A stretch of DNA of 64,000 nucleotides from UMGS1668 sp035447605 (GTDB lineage Bacteria > Bacillota > Clostridia > Oscillospirales > Ruminococcaceae): positions 62,001-126,000 of the forward strand of contig DAOTHJ010000001.1 of assembly GCA_035447605.1 (NCBI GenBank). The letters are read 5' to 3'. Shown piece after piece: positions 51,610 to 59,639 of the stretch. The position numbers and the translations under genes were made by a program. Each line of letters begins with the position of its first letter. Position 1 is the stretch's first letter. The notes under the pieces were generated by a model. It was not told the origin of the DNA and did no database searches. It was given only the letters and a program-made list of their open reading frames with translations.

Positions 51610-52489
51610 CCGGTTTGTCATCAACTACACGCCGGGTACCACCGCGCTTCACAAGCTGAACGGAAGAACCAAGGTTCTGGCCCTCATCGTGATGATGGTA
51701 GCCGTAATTTCCACCTTTGATGTGCGACTGCTGCTTCCCATTTTCTTGCTTTGCACGGCCTGCACCGCCTCGATGAAGCCGAACTGGAAACCGATTTTGA
51801 TCATGCTGGGATTCCTGTTTATCATGAACGGTGTCATCGGCTCGCTGATGATCTGGCTGATCAAGCCCGCCTCCGGCCTCACCTACGTCGCCCCGACCGA
51901 GCAGATCCTCTGGCAGGTGAGCAGCCATTTCTACCTCAGCAAGGAGCTGCTCTGGTACGTCGGCATGATGTTCTTCAAGCGCGTCGTCTCCTTCTCCGTT
52001 GCGATCACTTTTGTGCTGTCGATCACGCCTTCCGAGCTGGCCGCCGGGCTCAACGGCATCGGCCTGCCCTACAAGGCGGCGATCATCTTCTCCCTCGCCT
52101 TTCGCACCATCCCGGATATCGCGCGCGACTTTACGGATATCCGGAATTCGATGCAGATGCGGGGGCTCGAACTGGACAGCAAGAGAGTCTCCCTCCGAAA
52201 AAAGCTGCGCCAGTATGTGCTGATGCTGATCCCGCTGATTACCTCCAGCTTCGGCAAGGTGGAGATGATCGCAAACTCGATGGACCTGCGCGGCTTCGGC
52301 AAACACAAAGGCCGCACCTGGTACTGCGAGCACGAGCCCTCAAAGGCCGATTATGCGGTTCGGACTTTTACGATTCTCCTCATGGTGTTTACCATTCTAT
52401 ATATCGTCTTCTGTCGGAATCTTTACGCGCCGGTCTACGATTACTGGTGCCCCTGGGTGCCGAACTCCGTCTCCGGTTATTTGTTTTAA
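51602..52489 (+). CDS. ECF transporter transmembrane (T) component
   Basis: 295 residues with five or six membrane helices and the coupling helices that contact the ATPases. The two arginine motifs are QMRGLELD and DLRGFGKH, the MRG/LRG variants of the Ala-Arg-Gly signature. The start lies 8 bp inside the ATPase gene. With the S component and fused ATPase it completes an ECF importer of group I type (dedicated A/T genes). Confidence 0.88.
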   Translation: MNNRFVINYTPGTTALHKLNGRTKVLALIVMMVAVISTFDVRLLLPIFLLCTACTASMKPNWKPILIMLGFLFIMNGVIGSLMIWLIKPASGLTYVAPTEQILWQVSSHFYLSKELLWYVGMMFFKRVVSFSVAITFVLSITPSELAAGLNGIGLPYKAAIIFSLAFRTIPDIARDFTDIRNSMQMRGLELDSKRVSLRKKLRQYVLMLIPLITSSFGKVEMIANSMDLRGFGKHKGRTWYCEHEPSKADYAVRTFTILLMVFTILYIVFCRNLYAPVYDYWCPWVPNSVSGYLF

Positions 52490-52509
52490 ACAAAGAAAGG
52501 ATCTTCTTC

Positions 52510-53301
52510 ATGTCATTTGAACACGTTGTCGTTCACATCCCCCACAGCTCCGTTTCCATTCCGGAAGACTACCGGAACACCATCGTCCTCGACGACGAAA
52601 CGCTGTCCCGGGAGATCATCGCCATGACCGATGCCTTCTGTGATGAGCTGTTTGGCTGGGAGGAGGAATTCCCGGTTCATGTTCTCTTCCCCGTGAGCCG
52701 CCTCGTCTGCGATGTGGAACGCTTCCGCAACGATCAGGATGAATCCTGCGCACAAAAGGGCCAGGGCCTGATGTACCTGCGCGGTGTGGACTATAAAAAG
52801 ATCCGCGATTATGATGAAACTCTGCGCAACCGGATTCTGGCAGAGTTCTACGACCCGCACCACGCGCGCTTGGCCGCTGCCGTGGATCACGCGCTTGAAA
52901 CCTGTAACCGATGTACGATCCTCGACGGGCATTCGTTCTCTTCCTCCCTGCCTGTCCTGCCGATCAGCCTTTTTGATCTGCCGGATTTCTGCATCGGCAC
53001 CGACCGCTTCCATACGCCGCCCGCCCTGCGCACGGTGATGGCCGAGGTCTGCCGGGAACACGGCTACTCCGTGAAAATCAATTTCCCCTACTCCGGAACC
53101 ATCACGCCGATGAAGCATTACGGCAAGGACAACCGCGTGCTGAGCGTCATGGTGGAGGTCAACCGGAAGCTCTATATGGACGAGCGGACCATGACCAAAT
53201 CGGCCGGCTTTGAAAAGACGAAAGAGATGTGCCGGGTACTGATGGAGACCGCCGCCCGTTTTGGCGAAGGCAAGACCGTGGAGGAAATATGGAAACCGTA
53301 A
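52510..53301 (+). CDS. N-formylglutamate amidohydrolase family protein
   Basis: 263 residues, single-domain zinc amidohydrolase of the FGase family. Motifs: VVHIPHSSVSIP at the N-terminus, DGHSFSSSLP and FPYSGTITPM, with RFRNDQ following the VCDVE metal-side segment. Members release formate from N-formylglutamate or act on related N-acyl substrates. It follows the T component by 20 bp, so it may be the last metabolic step of the transported compound; that is inference. Confidence 0.83.
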   Translation: MSFEHVVVHIPHSSVSIPEDYRNTIVLDDETLSREIIAMTDAFCDELFGWEEEFPVHVLFPVSRLVCDVERFRNDQDESCAQKGQGLMYLRGVDYKKIRDYDETLRNRILAEFYDPHHARLAAAVDHALETCNRCTILDGHSFSSSLPVLPISLFDLPDFCIGTDRFHTPPALRTVMAEVCREHGYSVKINFPYSGTITPMKHYGKDNRVLSVMVEVNRKLYMDERTMTKSAGFEKTKEMCRVLMETAARFGEGKTVEEIWKP

Positions 53302-53861
53302 CCCTCGGCACACAGAATTTTCCGATGGTCTACGCGGATATGGAACTTCAGTTCCCGCCGGATGAGCTCAAACCGATGCCCTATATGCAAATGCTGTTTG
53401 ACTGCGGCATCAACTCCGGCTTTTTGGTGCCGGACGGCGACGACTTTCAGGCCTATGCGCTATTTATCCATGCCGGGGATCCGGATTTTCAGCTCCTTGA
53501 TTACTACGCCATCCGGAAAGACCTTCAGGGGAAGGGCATTGGCAGCGTGCTGTTGCGGCAGATTCGGGAGGAGATGTCCTGCCGGTGGCTGCTTCTGGAG
53601 GTTGAGGACCCGGAGTATGCCGCGGATGAGGCCGATCTCTCGGCCCGGAACCGCCGCCTCGCGTTTTATTTCCGCAGCGGACTCACCGATACCGGCGTCC
53701 GCGTCTTTCTGTTCGGCGTGCATTACGTCATCTTGGTCCTGCCGAAAGACGGCGCTCCCTGCACCCGCCAACAGGCCTGGGACGGCCTTGCGGAACTCTA
53801 CCGCAACTGCATTCCTCCCGAAAAAATGCCGAATTTTGATCCGCACAGCGTGATTTTCTGA
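53289..53861 (+). CDS. GNAT-family N-acetyltransferase
   Basis: 190 residues. Acetyl-CoA motif A is AIRKDLQGKGIGSVLLRQI (about residues 77-95), then SARNRRLAFYFRSGL. ATG at 53289 overlaps the preceding gene by 13 bp after GAGGAAAT. The gene's last 10 codons and stop lie in the first copy of a 37-bp tandem repeat. Substrate unknown. Confidence 0.82.
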   Translation: METVTLGTQNFPMVYADMELQFPPDELKPMPYMQMLFDCGINSGFLVPDGDDFQAYALFIHAGDPDFQLLDYYAIRKDLQGKGIGSVLLRQIREEMSCRWLLLEVEDPEYAADEADLSARNRRLAFYFRSGLTDTGVRVFLFGVHYVILVLPKDGAPCTRQQAWDGLAELYRNCIPPEKMPNFDPHSVIF

Positions 53862-53902
53862 TATACCGAATTTTGATCCGCACAGCGTGATTTTCTGATA
53901 TA
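53829..53902 (+). repeat. 37-bp perfect tandem duplication over a gene end
   Basis: Bases 53829-53865 are repeated at 53866-53902. The unit contains the last codons and TGA stop of the GNAT gene, so the second copy is untranslated. A third start (CCGATTTT) follows. Confidence 0.9.
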
Positions 53903-53925
53903 CCGATTTTTTCATTACATAAAAA

Positions 53926-53954
53926 ACAAAAGCCCGGATCTCCGGGCTTTTTTA
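53926..53954 (+). terminator. Terminator of the SAM-hydrolase/ECF operon
   Basis: AAAAGCCCGG and CCGGGCTTTT form a stem with a 4-nt loop and T-run. Confidence 0.87.
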
Positions 53955-54070
53955 TATTTATAGGATCATGATCGCGGCGTCACACCGTCGGAATGAGGAA
54001 AAACCACCGTGGAATAGATTCTCCCGCCGTGGGGAAACGCCGCTGCTTTTAAGCCCGGGAAATCCCGTGC

Positions 54071-54745
54071 TCATCCGTTTTGCTCGGAGGAGTTTGCCTC
54101 CTGCGGAGCGGTCTTTTTCTCCCGGTAGACGAGCAGCCAGAGCGGAACGGCAAGCGCAATGCCTCCGAAGACATCCAAAATGGAGTGCTGTTTGAGAAAG
54201 ACCGTGGAGGCGCAGATCAGGATGCACAGGATGACGGCCGGCAGCCAGTAGCGCCGCAGGACCCGATTGTGAAAAACGGCTCCGAGCGCGGCGATGGCAC
54301 CGACGACGTGCATGCTGGGGAAGACGTTGGTGCAGGTATCCACCGAATAGATCATCTGCACCATCTCCGTAAAGAAATTCTCCCGCGGAAAGACCGTCGG
54401 CCGGAGATTCTGTCCGTTCGGAAACAGGAGGCAGATCAGCAGCGAGGCAAACATCCCGCCGAACAGAAAAATCATAAATTTCTTAAAACCGGCCCCATCC
54501 TTAAAAAGCAGGTACAGCCCCACGAAGAGCAGGCAAAACGCCCAGATATAATAAATCGGGGCGAACCATTCCAGAAACGGAATCTTGTCATCCAGCGGCA
54601 GATAGGAGACCCAGTAATCCGCGTTCTCCCCCACAATGGCTTCCGTCGCAAAATAGCTCGCCATATAAGCCGGAAACAGCAGCGCATACCACGCATGCGG
54701 ATTTTTGCGTAGCCATTCCCTGAACGTTTGTGAGAAATGTTTCAT
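54071..54745 (-). CDS. PAP2-family membrane phosphatase
   Basis: 224 residues, five to six membrane helices. PAP2 motifs: NVFPSMHVVGAI (motif 2, PSxH) and STVFLKQHSILDVFGG (motif 3 histidine and aspartate). Motif 1 is weak (FPNGQNLRP). Such enzymes remove phosphate from lipids such as phosphatidic acid or undecaprenyl pyrophosphate, or act in phospholipid head-group exchange. The gene stands alone and faces away from the GNAT gene. Confidence 0.82.
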   Translation of the reverse strand: MKHFSQTFREWLRKNPHAWYALLFPAYMASYFATEAIVGENADYWVSYLPLDDKIPFLEWFAPIYYIWAFCLLFVGLYLLFKDGAGFKKFMIFLFGGMFASLLICLLFPNGQNLRPTVFPRENFFTEMVQMIYSVDTCTNVFPSMHVVGAIAALGAVFHNRVLRRYWLPAVILCILICASTVFLKQHSILDVFGGIALAVPLWLLVYREKKTAPQEANSSEQNG

Positions 54746-55179
54746 ATTCCCGTCCGTTTCTCCTGCCCGGGCACAGGCCCGTGAATTTTCCGGGGCGGAC
54801 GCCCCATGAGAGTTTTATTATATCATAAAACGATTTTTTCCGGCATACCGTCGAGAAAAGTTTACATTTGTAAAATCTGCCGCAGCTGCGCTTCCGTAGA
54901 CAAATCCGCCGTCAATTTCAAAATTATATAATTCAAAGTATTATATCTTATTTTCTTTAATATTCCCTATATTTTTCCATAAACAGCCATATTATGAGGC
55001 TTTTTCGCCGCTCTGCCCGGCGTTTTTCCATCCGGAAGACGTGGCGCGCCTGCCAGAGCGGATCCGCCTCCCCCCACGCTACCAAGCAAAGTCGGATGCG
55101 CGACGGGCCAGACCTTCAACTTTTTTCCGCCGAACATGGGGGAAAGCGAAGATCCTGCGGCATCCTTTTTAATTTTTCA
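54746..55179. other. Gap of about 430 bp, partly AT-rich
   Basis: Contains TATAAT on the minus strand near 54825 (weak -35) for the PAP2 gene and a strongly AT-rich stretch at about 54905-54985. No gene, repeat or named element recognised. Confidence 0.4.
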
Positions 55180-55208
55180 TTGTAAAAAGCCGCCCGGCCT
55201 GATAAAAT
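55180..55208 (+). promoter_or_regulatory. Promoter of the EFR1 gene
   Basis: TTGTAA at 55180-55185, 17 bp, TAAAAT at 55203-55208. Confidence 0.75.
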
Positions 55209-55241
55209 AAAACCGGAAGATATTGACAGGAGATGCGGGAA

Positions 55242-56003
55242 ATGGTCCTTTACTTTACAGGCACGGGAAACAGCCGTTATGCGGCAAAGATCCTCGCGAA
55301 GGAGCTGGAGGATGAGTGTTTCTCCATGAACGACGCCATCCGCTCCGGCAATCGGGAGGAGCTTTTTTCAGAACGCCCCTGGGTGATCGTGACGCCGACC
55401 TACGCCTGGCGCATTCCGGCCGTTGTGGAGGAGTGGCTCTCCTCCGTTCGCCTGACGGGAAGCGACAAAGCCTGGTTTGTGATGACCTGCGGCGACGGCA
55501 CCGGAAACGCGGCCGCCTATCTGAAAGCGTTCTGCCGTGAAAAAGGGCTCAGCTACATGGGGCTTCGCTCCGTCGTGATGCCGGAAAATTATATCGCCAT
55601 GTTCCATACGCCGGAAAAGGCCGAGGCGCAGGAGATCCTCGAGCTTGCGGTGCCGGTGCTCCGAAAAGCCGCCGCCCGGATCCGGGCCGGACTGACATTC
55701 CCCGGAAAGAGATCCGGACCGGTGGGTAATCTAGAAAGCGGGCTTCTTAACCATGGGTTTTATCGATTCTTCATCCGCGCAAAGGACTTCCGCACGACGG
55801 AAGCCTGCACCGGCTGCGGCAAATGCGCCGCGCTCTGCCCGATGCGCAACATCGAAATTCAAAACGACCGCCCGGTCTGGGGCAACGCCTGCACGCACTG
55901 CATGGCCTGCATCAGCGCCTGCCCGGAAAATGCGGTGGAATATCGGCATACGAGCGTCGGCAAACCCCGGTACTACCTCGATGAAAACGGAAACCTGAAA
56001 TAG
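55242..56003 (+). CDS. EFR1-family ferrodoxin (flavodoxin domain plus two [4Fe-4S])
   Basis: 253 residues. The N-terminal flavodoxin fold has FMN loop YFTGTGNSRYAAK and VTPTYAWRIP; the C-terminus has two ferredoxin clusters, CTGCGKCAALCP and CTHCMACISACP. These proteins are presumed to carry electrons between iron-sulfur and flavin partners. ATG at 55242 is used because GGAG lies 9 nt before it; the ATG at 55233 sits directly on the ribosome site. A diverged second copy of this gene's 3' end lies just downstream. Confidence 0.85.
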   Translation: MVLYFTGTGNSRYAAKILAKELEDECFSMNDAIRSGNREELFSERPWVIVTPTYAWRIPAVVEEWLSSVRLTGSDKAWFVMTCGDGTGNAAAYLKAFCREKGLSYMGLRSVVMPENYIAMFHTPEKAEAQEILELAVPVLRKAAARIRAGLTFPGKRSGPVGNLESGLLNHGFYRFFIRAKDFRTTEACTGCGKCAALCPMRNIEIQNDRPVWGNACTHCMACISACPENAVEYRHTSVGKPRYYLDENGNLK

Positions 56004-56229
56004 CGCCTGCCCTTCTCCAAGAAAAGAACGCTTTTTTCAAAAACCGACAGTATTTTGCGGATTTCGTTGTCCATAGCGTATAGAAGCCCTGGAATCCGGG
56101 CGTTAGCAAGCTCCGGTACTGCATCGATGAGGATAAAAACCGGAAATTGCGCCCTTGCTTCTCCAAAGAAAAATCGTTTTTCTTAAAAACCGACGGTATT
56201 TTACCAATTTTACTCTCCGCGGCGTATAA
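55949..56229 (+). repeat. Imperfect tandem duplication of the EFR1 3' end
   Basis: Bases 55949-56083 and 56095-56229 align without shift at an offset of 146 bp, at roughly 70-75 percent identity by eye. Copy 1 includes the last codons (GKPRYYLDENGNLK) and the untranslated tail of the gene. Copy 2 still reads LRYCIDEDKNRKL in one frame but has no coding sequence before it. Confidence 0.75.
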
Positions 56230-56254
56230 AATTTACTAAAAAGGAGCGATCGAA

Positions 56255-56566
56255 ATGGAGCAGTATGACGAAACCATCTTTGAGGCCGTGACAAAAATCG
56301 TCGCGTCCACGACGGAGGAAAACGAAGAGATCGTCAGCGCGGACGGTGGAAAACAGGTTGCCGCCTATTTCCGCGCGGTCTACGACGGTCTCACGGGAAA
56401 CGATGCGAAGCCGGGCCTGGCCTGCGGCGGATTCGAGATCATCCCGGAAGGGGACGGCGGCTGGAAGTTCCGTGTCGTCGGCGCAGATGGAAGCATCGCC
56501 GGAACCTCTCCCGTCTATCCGAGCCTGATGGTCTGTCTCGACCGTCTGCGCGGCATGTGCGAATAA
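56255..56566 (+). CDS. Small hypothetical protein, 103 residues
   Basis: AAAAAGGAGCGATCGAA precedes the ATG. The protein is acidic with an N-terminal helix (TIFEAVTKIVAST) and a beta-rich second half (GLACGGFEIIPEGDGGWKFR, VVGADGSIAGTSP). Family not recognised. Confidence 0.68.
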   Translation: MEQYDETIFEAVTKIVASTTEENEEIVSADGGKQVAAYFRAVYDGLTGNDAKPGLACGGFEIIPEGDGGWKFRVVGADGSIAGTSPVYPSLMVCLDRLRGMCE

Positions 56567-56580
56567 TGTGATTTTTATAA

Positions 56581-56613
56581 AAAAGAAGCCCGGCAGGAAA
56601 CCGGGCTTCTTTT
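56581..56613. terminator. Bidirectional terminator
   Basis: AAAAGAAGCCCGG and CCGGGCTTCTTTT form a perfect 13-bp stem with a 7-nt loop. It lies between convergent genes and serves both. Confidence 0.88.
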
Positions 56614-57355
56614 ATTTTTGATTTCGTGGAAAGCGGGCCTGTTCCGGCGGGCTTTCCGGAGTCGGGCAGGATGCGTTCTCCTTTGGCCTAAAGGCGTCGG
56701 CCTGCCGCGTCACCCGGCCGAATCTGCACTTTAGCAGGAGGGCAAAATTGCGGGCCGTATGGCTCGCGTAAAAAAGGGTGCTCTGCTCCTTCTCAAAATC
56801 ATCCTCGCATCCGAGGACCGGGGCGGGATATTCTCCCTCGTAGATCTTTCCGGAATCCAGCTTCTGTTCCAGCTCCCGGATCGTATAGAAACGCCTCGGA
56901 TCGAAGCGGCTGTCCACCGTGCTGAGCACATCCACGGCAAATTCGGCGCAGGTGAAGGAGCCGTCCGCCAGAAAACGCTTGTGAAACGGTACGCCAAACG
57001 CCGAAATCAGATTGTAGGGATACCGGTCGCTCTCCGCGATCATCCGGGCGAAGCGCTCCTCCGTTCGCCGGTACTGTTCCTCGGTCACCGGCAGCGCGCA
57101 GATTTTGACCCGCGTGACGCCGAATTCTTTCCGGTAGCGATCCGGATACTCGCGGACGAAGCCTCCGTAAAACGGCGTGTTTTTGTAATGGCGCGCATAG
57201 GAATACATACCGTCCACGCTGCCGTCCAGCGAGATGGAGACATGATTATACAGATTTCTGGTGACCACCCGGATCAGCCGTCCGATCTTGTAAGGAGTGG
57301 ACGTAAATACGACATAGAGGCAGTGCGGCCTCCGATTTTCAGACAAATCTTTCAT
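56612..57355 (-). CDS. YiiX/YebB-like NlpC/P60-type cysteine hydrolase
   Basis: 247 residues from the ATG at 57355 (an ATG at 57400 is also open; neither has a strong ribosome site). The order is permuted as in YiiX-like enzymes: histidine first in NLYNHVSISLDG, cysteine later in DGSFTCAEFAVDVL. PYNLISAFGVP and the basic C-terminal tail follow. Family members cleave peptide or amide bonds in cell wall or lipid substrates; this one has no signal peptide. Assignment rests on the two motifs. Confidence 0.65.
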   Translation of the reverse strand: MKDLSENRRPHCLYVVFTSTPYKIGRLIRVVTRNLYNHVSISLDGSVDGMYSYARHYKNTPFYGGFVREYPDRYRKEFGVTRVKICALPVTEEQYRRTEERFARMIAESDRYPYNLISAFGVPFHKRFLADGSFTCAEFAVDVLSTVDSRFDPRRFYTIRELEQKLDSGKIYEGEYPAPVLGCEDDFEKEQSTLFYASHTARNFALLLKCRFGRVTRQADAFRPKENASCPTPESPPEQARFPRNQK

Positions 57356-57546
57356 GCTACCCGCCAAAATCGAGAATTGAGCCGCCGGTCCGCCGACCAT
57401 GCCGCCGCTCTGTGTGTAACTATATCATAAATAAAAGCATCGCGCAACGCCGTTTGCCAAATGGAACTCACACCTTTTTTCCGGTTTTCATAGACTGAAT
57501 TCGTAACCGGCAATCGCCGGGCCATGAAAAGAAAGGAGGAATCCCC

Positions 57547-58827
57547 ATGCTGATCCACATTGTCAGGCCTGGAGAAACTGTATACGGGATTGCCCGACAG
57601 TACGGCATCTCCGCATCACGAATTCTTATCGACAACGGCCTCTCGGCGCCCTCCCGGCTCGTCGTCGGGCAGGCGCTCATTATCACGCTGCCGAAGATTG
57701 TCTATATTGTCCGGCGCGGCGATACCCTCGACTCCATCGCCGCGGCCTATGGGACCACCGCCATCGTGCTTATTCAAAACAACCCGGAGCTTGTGGAAAA
57801 TCCGATACTCCGCGTCGGGCAGGAACTGACCATCCGCTTTCGCGGAGAGAAAACCCGCACCATCCGCATCAGCGGATATGCCTATCCGTACATTAACCGC
57901 GATACGCTGCTCCGTGCCCTGCCGTTTCTGACCTATCTCTCGATCTTTTCATATGGCTTCCGGGAAAACGGCGATCTGATTCCTGTCGACGACAGCGAAT
58001 TGATCCGTCTGGCCTATCAGTATCAGGCGGAGCCCATCATGGTGCTCACGACGATCACGGAGGGGGGGTCCTTCTCCACCGAAAAGGCGAAGCGCCTGCT
58101 CAACGACAAGGATTACCAAAACCGCGTTCTGGATCATATCCTCGCGGTCATGAAGGAAAAGGGCTACGCCGGGCTCGATGTGGACTTTGAATTTATCGCG
58201 CCGGAGGATGCGCAGGCCTACCTCAATTTTCTCTCCAACGCCAAGGCAAGGCTCTCTGCGGCAGGACTTTTGCTGAGCGTGGCCCTTGCCCCCAAGACCT
58301 TTGCCAACCAGCCGGGTCTTTTATATGAAGCCCATAACTATCCCGCCACCGGCGGCATCGCAGATATGGTTTTCCTGATGACCTATGAATGGGGATACAC
58401 ATACGGGCCGCCGATGGCCGTCGCGCCACTTCCTCAAGTAAAGGCCGTTACCCGCTATGCCGTATCGGTGATCCCGCCGGAAAAAATCCTGCTGGGGATT
58501 CCGAATTACGGATACAACTGGAGGCTGCCTTTCGAGCAGGGAATCTCCCAGGCCATGAGCATTGGGAATGAGCAGGCGATACGGATTGCCTCGCGGAACA
58601 ACGCGGGCATCGAATATGATGAGACCGTACAGTCGCCTTTCTTCCGCTATATGTCCGAGGGCACGGAACATGTCGTCTGGTTTGAAGATGTGCGGAGCAT
58701 CGAGGCAAAATTCGACCTTGTGGACGAAACCGGCCTCTCCGGCGCCGGATACTGGAACATCATGCGGCCATTCAGTCAGAACTGGGCGCTGATCTCGACC
58801 CGCTACAACGTGCAAAAAAACGTCTGA
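57547..58827 (+). CDS. LysM-GH18 spore cortex-fragment enzyme (SleL/YaaH-like)
   Basis: 426 residues. Two LysM domains (IHIVRPGETVYGIARQYG at residues 3-47 and VYIVRRGDTLDSIAAAYG at about 51-97) precede a GH18 domain with the catalytic GLDVDFEFI (DxxDxDxE class; the proton-donor glutamate is present) and MTYEWGY. This is the architecture of SleL/YaaH, an N-acetylglucosaminidase that degrades cortex fragments with muramic-delta-lactam during germination. No signal peptide, as in other spore-located members. GAAAGGAGGAATCCCC precedes the ATG. Confidence 0.87.
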   Translation: MLIHIVRPGETVYGIARQYGISASRILIDNGLSAPSRLVVGQALIITLPKIVYIVRRGDTLDSIAAAYGTTAIVLIQNNPELVENPILRVGQELTIRFRGEKTRTIRISGYAYPYINRDTLLRALPFLTYLSIFSYGFRENGDLIPVDDSELIRLAYQYQAEPIMVLTTITEGGSFSTEKAKRLLNDKDYQNRVLDHILAVMKEKGYAGLDVDFEFIAPEDAQAYLNFLSNAKARLSAAGLLLSVALAPKTFANQPGLLYEAHNYPATGGIADMVFLMTYEWGYTYGPPMAVAPLPQVKAVTRYAVSVIPPEKILLGIPNYGYNWRLPFEQGISQAMSIGNEQAIRIASRNNAGIEYDETVQSPFFRYMSEGTEHVVWFEDVRSIEAKFDLVDETGLSGAGYWNIMRPFSQNWALISTRYNVQKNV

Positions 58828-58851
58828 CCGCCCAAGCGGAAATATCCTCCT

Positions 58852-58887
58852 TAAAGCCCCCGCCCCGTGCGGCGGCTTTTTTCTTTT
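58852..58887 (+). terminator. Terminator of the SleL-like gene
   Basis: AAAGCC and CGCC pair with GGCGGCTTT around a CCGTG loop, then T6. Confidence 0.78.
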
Positions 58888-58922
58888 ATTATTGACTCTT
58901 TTCCGCGCCGGTCCGGGCCGAT

Positions 58923-58951
58923 TTGCCAGAATGTATTTTTTGGGGTATAAT
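58923..58951 (+). promoter_or_regulatory. Promoter of the ktr operon
   Basis: TTGCCA at 58923-58928, 17 bp, TATAAT at 58946-58951; a second TATAAT overlaps at 58953-58958. A leader of about 215 nt runs to the first start and contains another TATAAT near 59136 with a weak -35; no riboswitch was recognised. Confidence 0.7.
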
Positions 58952-59174
58952 GTATAATGTAAAGTGTTTGCCCTTTTTCATGCTCACGGCCTTTTCCGAC
59001 GGATCGGCTTCCTCCGAATGGGGACAACTTTTTGTTATGCCGTTAAATTTTCGTTAAGAAGGTCATACCGGAATCCTAACGCAAATCTTATGGGATCTTC
59101 TGCAGTTTTATCCCGAATTTATATCCGGCGCTGTATAATGGACGCAAAATTCGGAAGGAGACTTTGCTTGCAGA

Positions 59175-59639
59175 ATGGAGTGGATGTTGATCCCGTTGTT
59201 TCTTGCGTTCATCGCTGCGGGATTCTGGTGGATGAAAGGGCTCGACCGCTTTCTGGACCGGCAAAAAAAACATGCGCCAAAAAAGGCCGATTCGAAGCAG
59301 GTGGTTCTGCTGTTCGGTGGAACAGATTCCGCAAAGGAGATGGAAAAAATATTGTCTTTTAAAAAGATCCCCTATCTGCATGTTTCGAAGGAATTCGAAA
59401 TCGACAGGGGGCTTGTTTATCATTATCTGTTTGCGCTCTCCGACGACGATCTCGACAACATCATGATGTGCCGGATCGGGGAACGCATCTTCGGCGTACC
59501 GGAGGGCAATATGGTTTCACTCTGCAACAGCACGGAGCACCGAAAAATTTTTGAAGAGAAGGGAATCCCCTATCAGATGCGGGGATCGGATCTTGCTGCG
59601 ATGTTTACCAACTATCAGGGGGAAACCGGCGATGTATAA
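59175..59639 (+). CDS. Membrane-anchored RCK/TrkA-N-like protein
   Basis: 154 residues: one N-terminal membrane helix (MLIPLFLAFIAAGFWWM), a basic linker, then a single Rossmann-like domain. The nucleotide loop is VVLLFGGTDSAKEM, not the GxGxxG of KtrA; the later VPEGNMVSLCNSTEHRKIFEEKGI is like the end of an RCK_N domain. It overlaps ktrB by 8 bp and heads the potassium operon, so an accessory or regulatory role at KtrB is likely. I know no name for it. Confidence 0.7.
   Translation: MEWMLIPLFLAFIAAGFWWMKGLDRFLDRQKKHAPKKADSKQVVLLFGGTDSAKEMEKILSFKKIPYLHVSKEFEIDRGLVYHYLFALSDDDLDNIMMCRIGERIFGVPEGNMVSLCNSTEHRKIFEEKGIPYQMRGSDLAAMFTNYQGETGDV

Noticed and set aside
54905..54985. AT-rich stretch as a possible origin or attachment site
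   Set aside because: No DnaA boxes, iterons or flanking repeats could be found.
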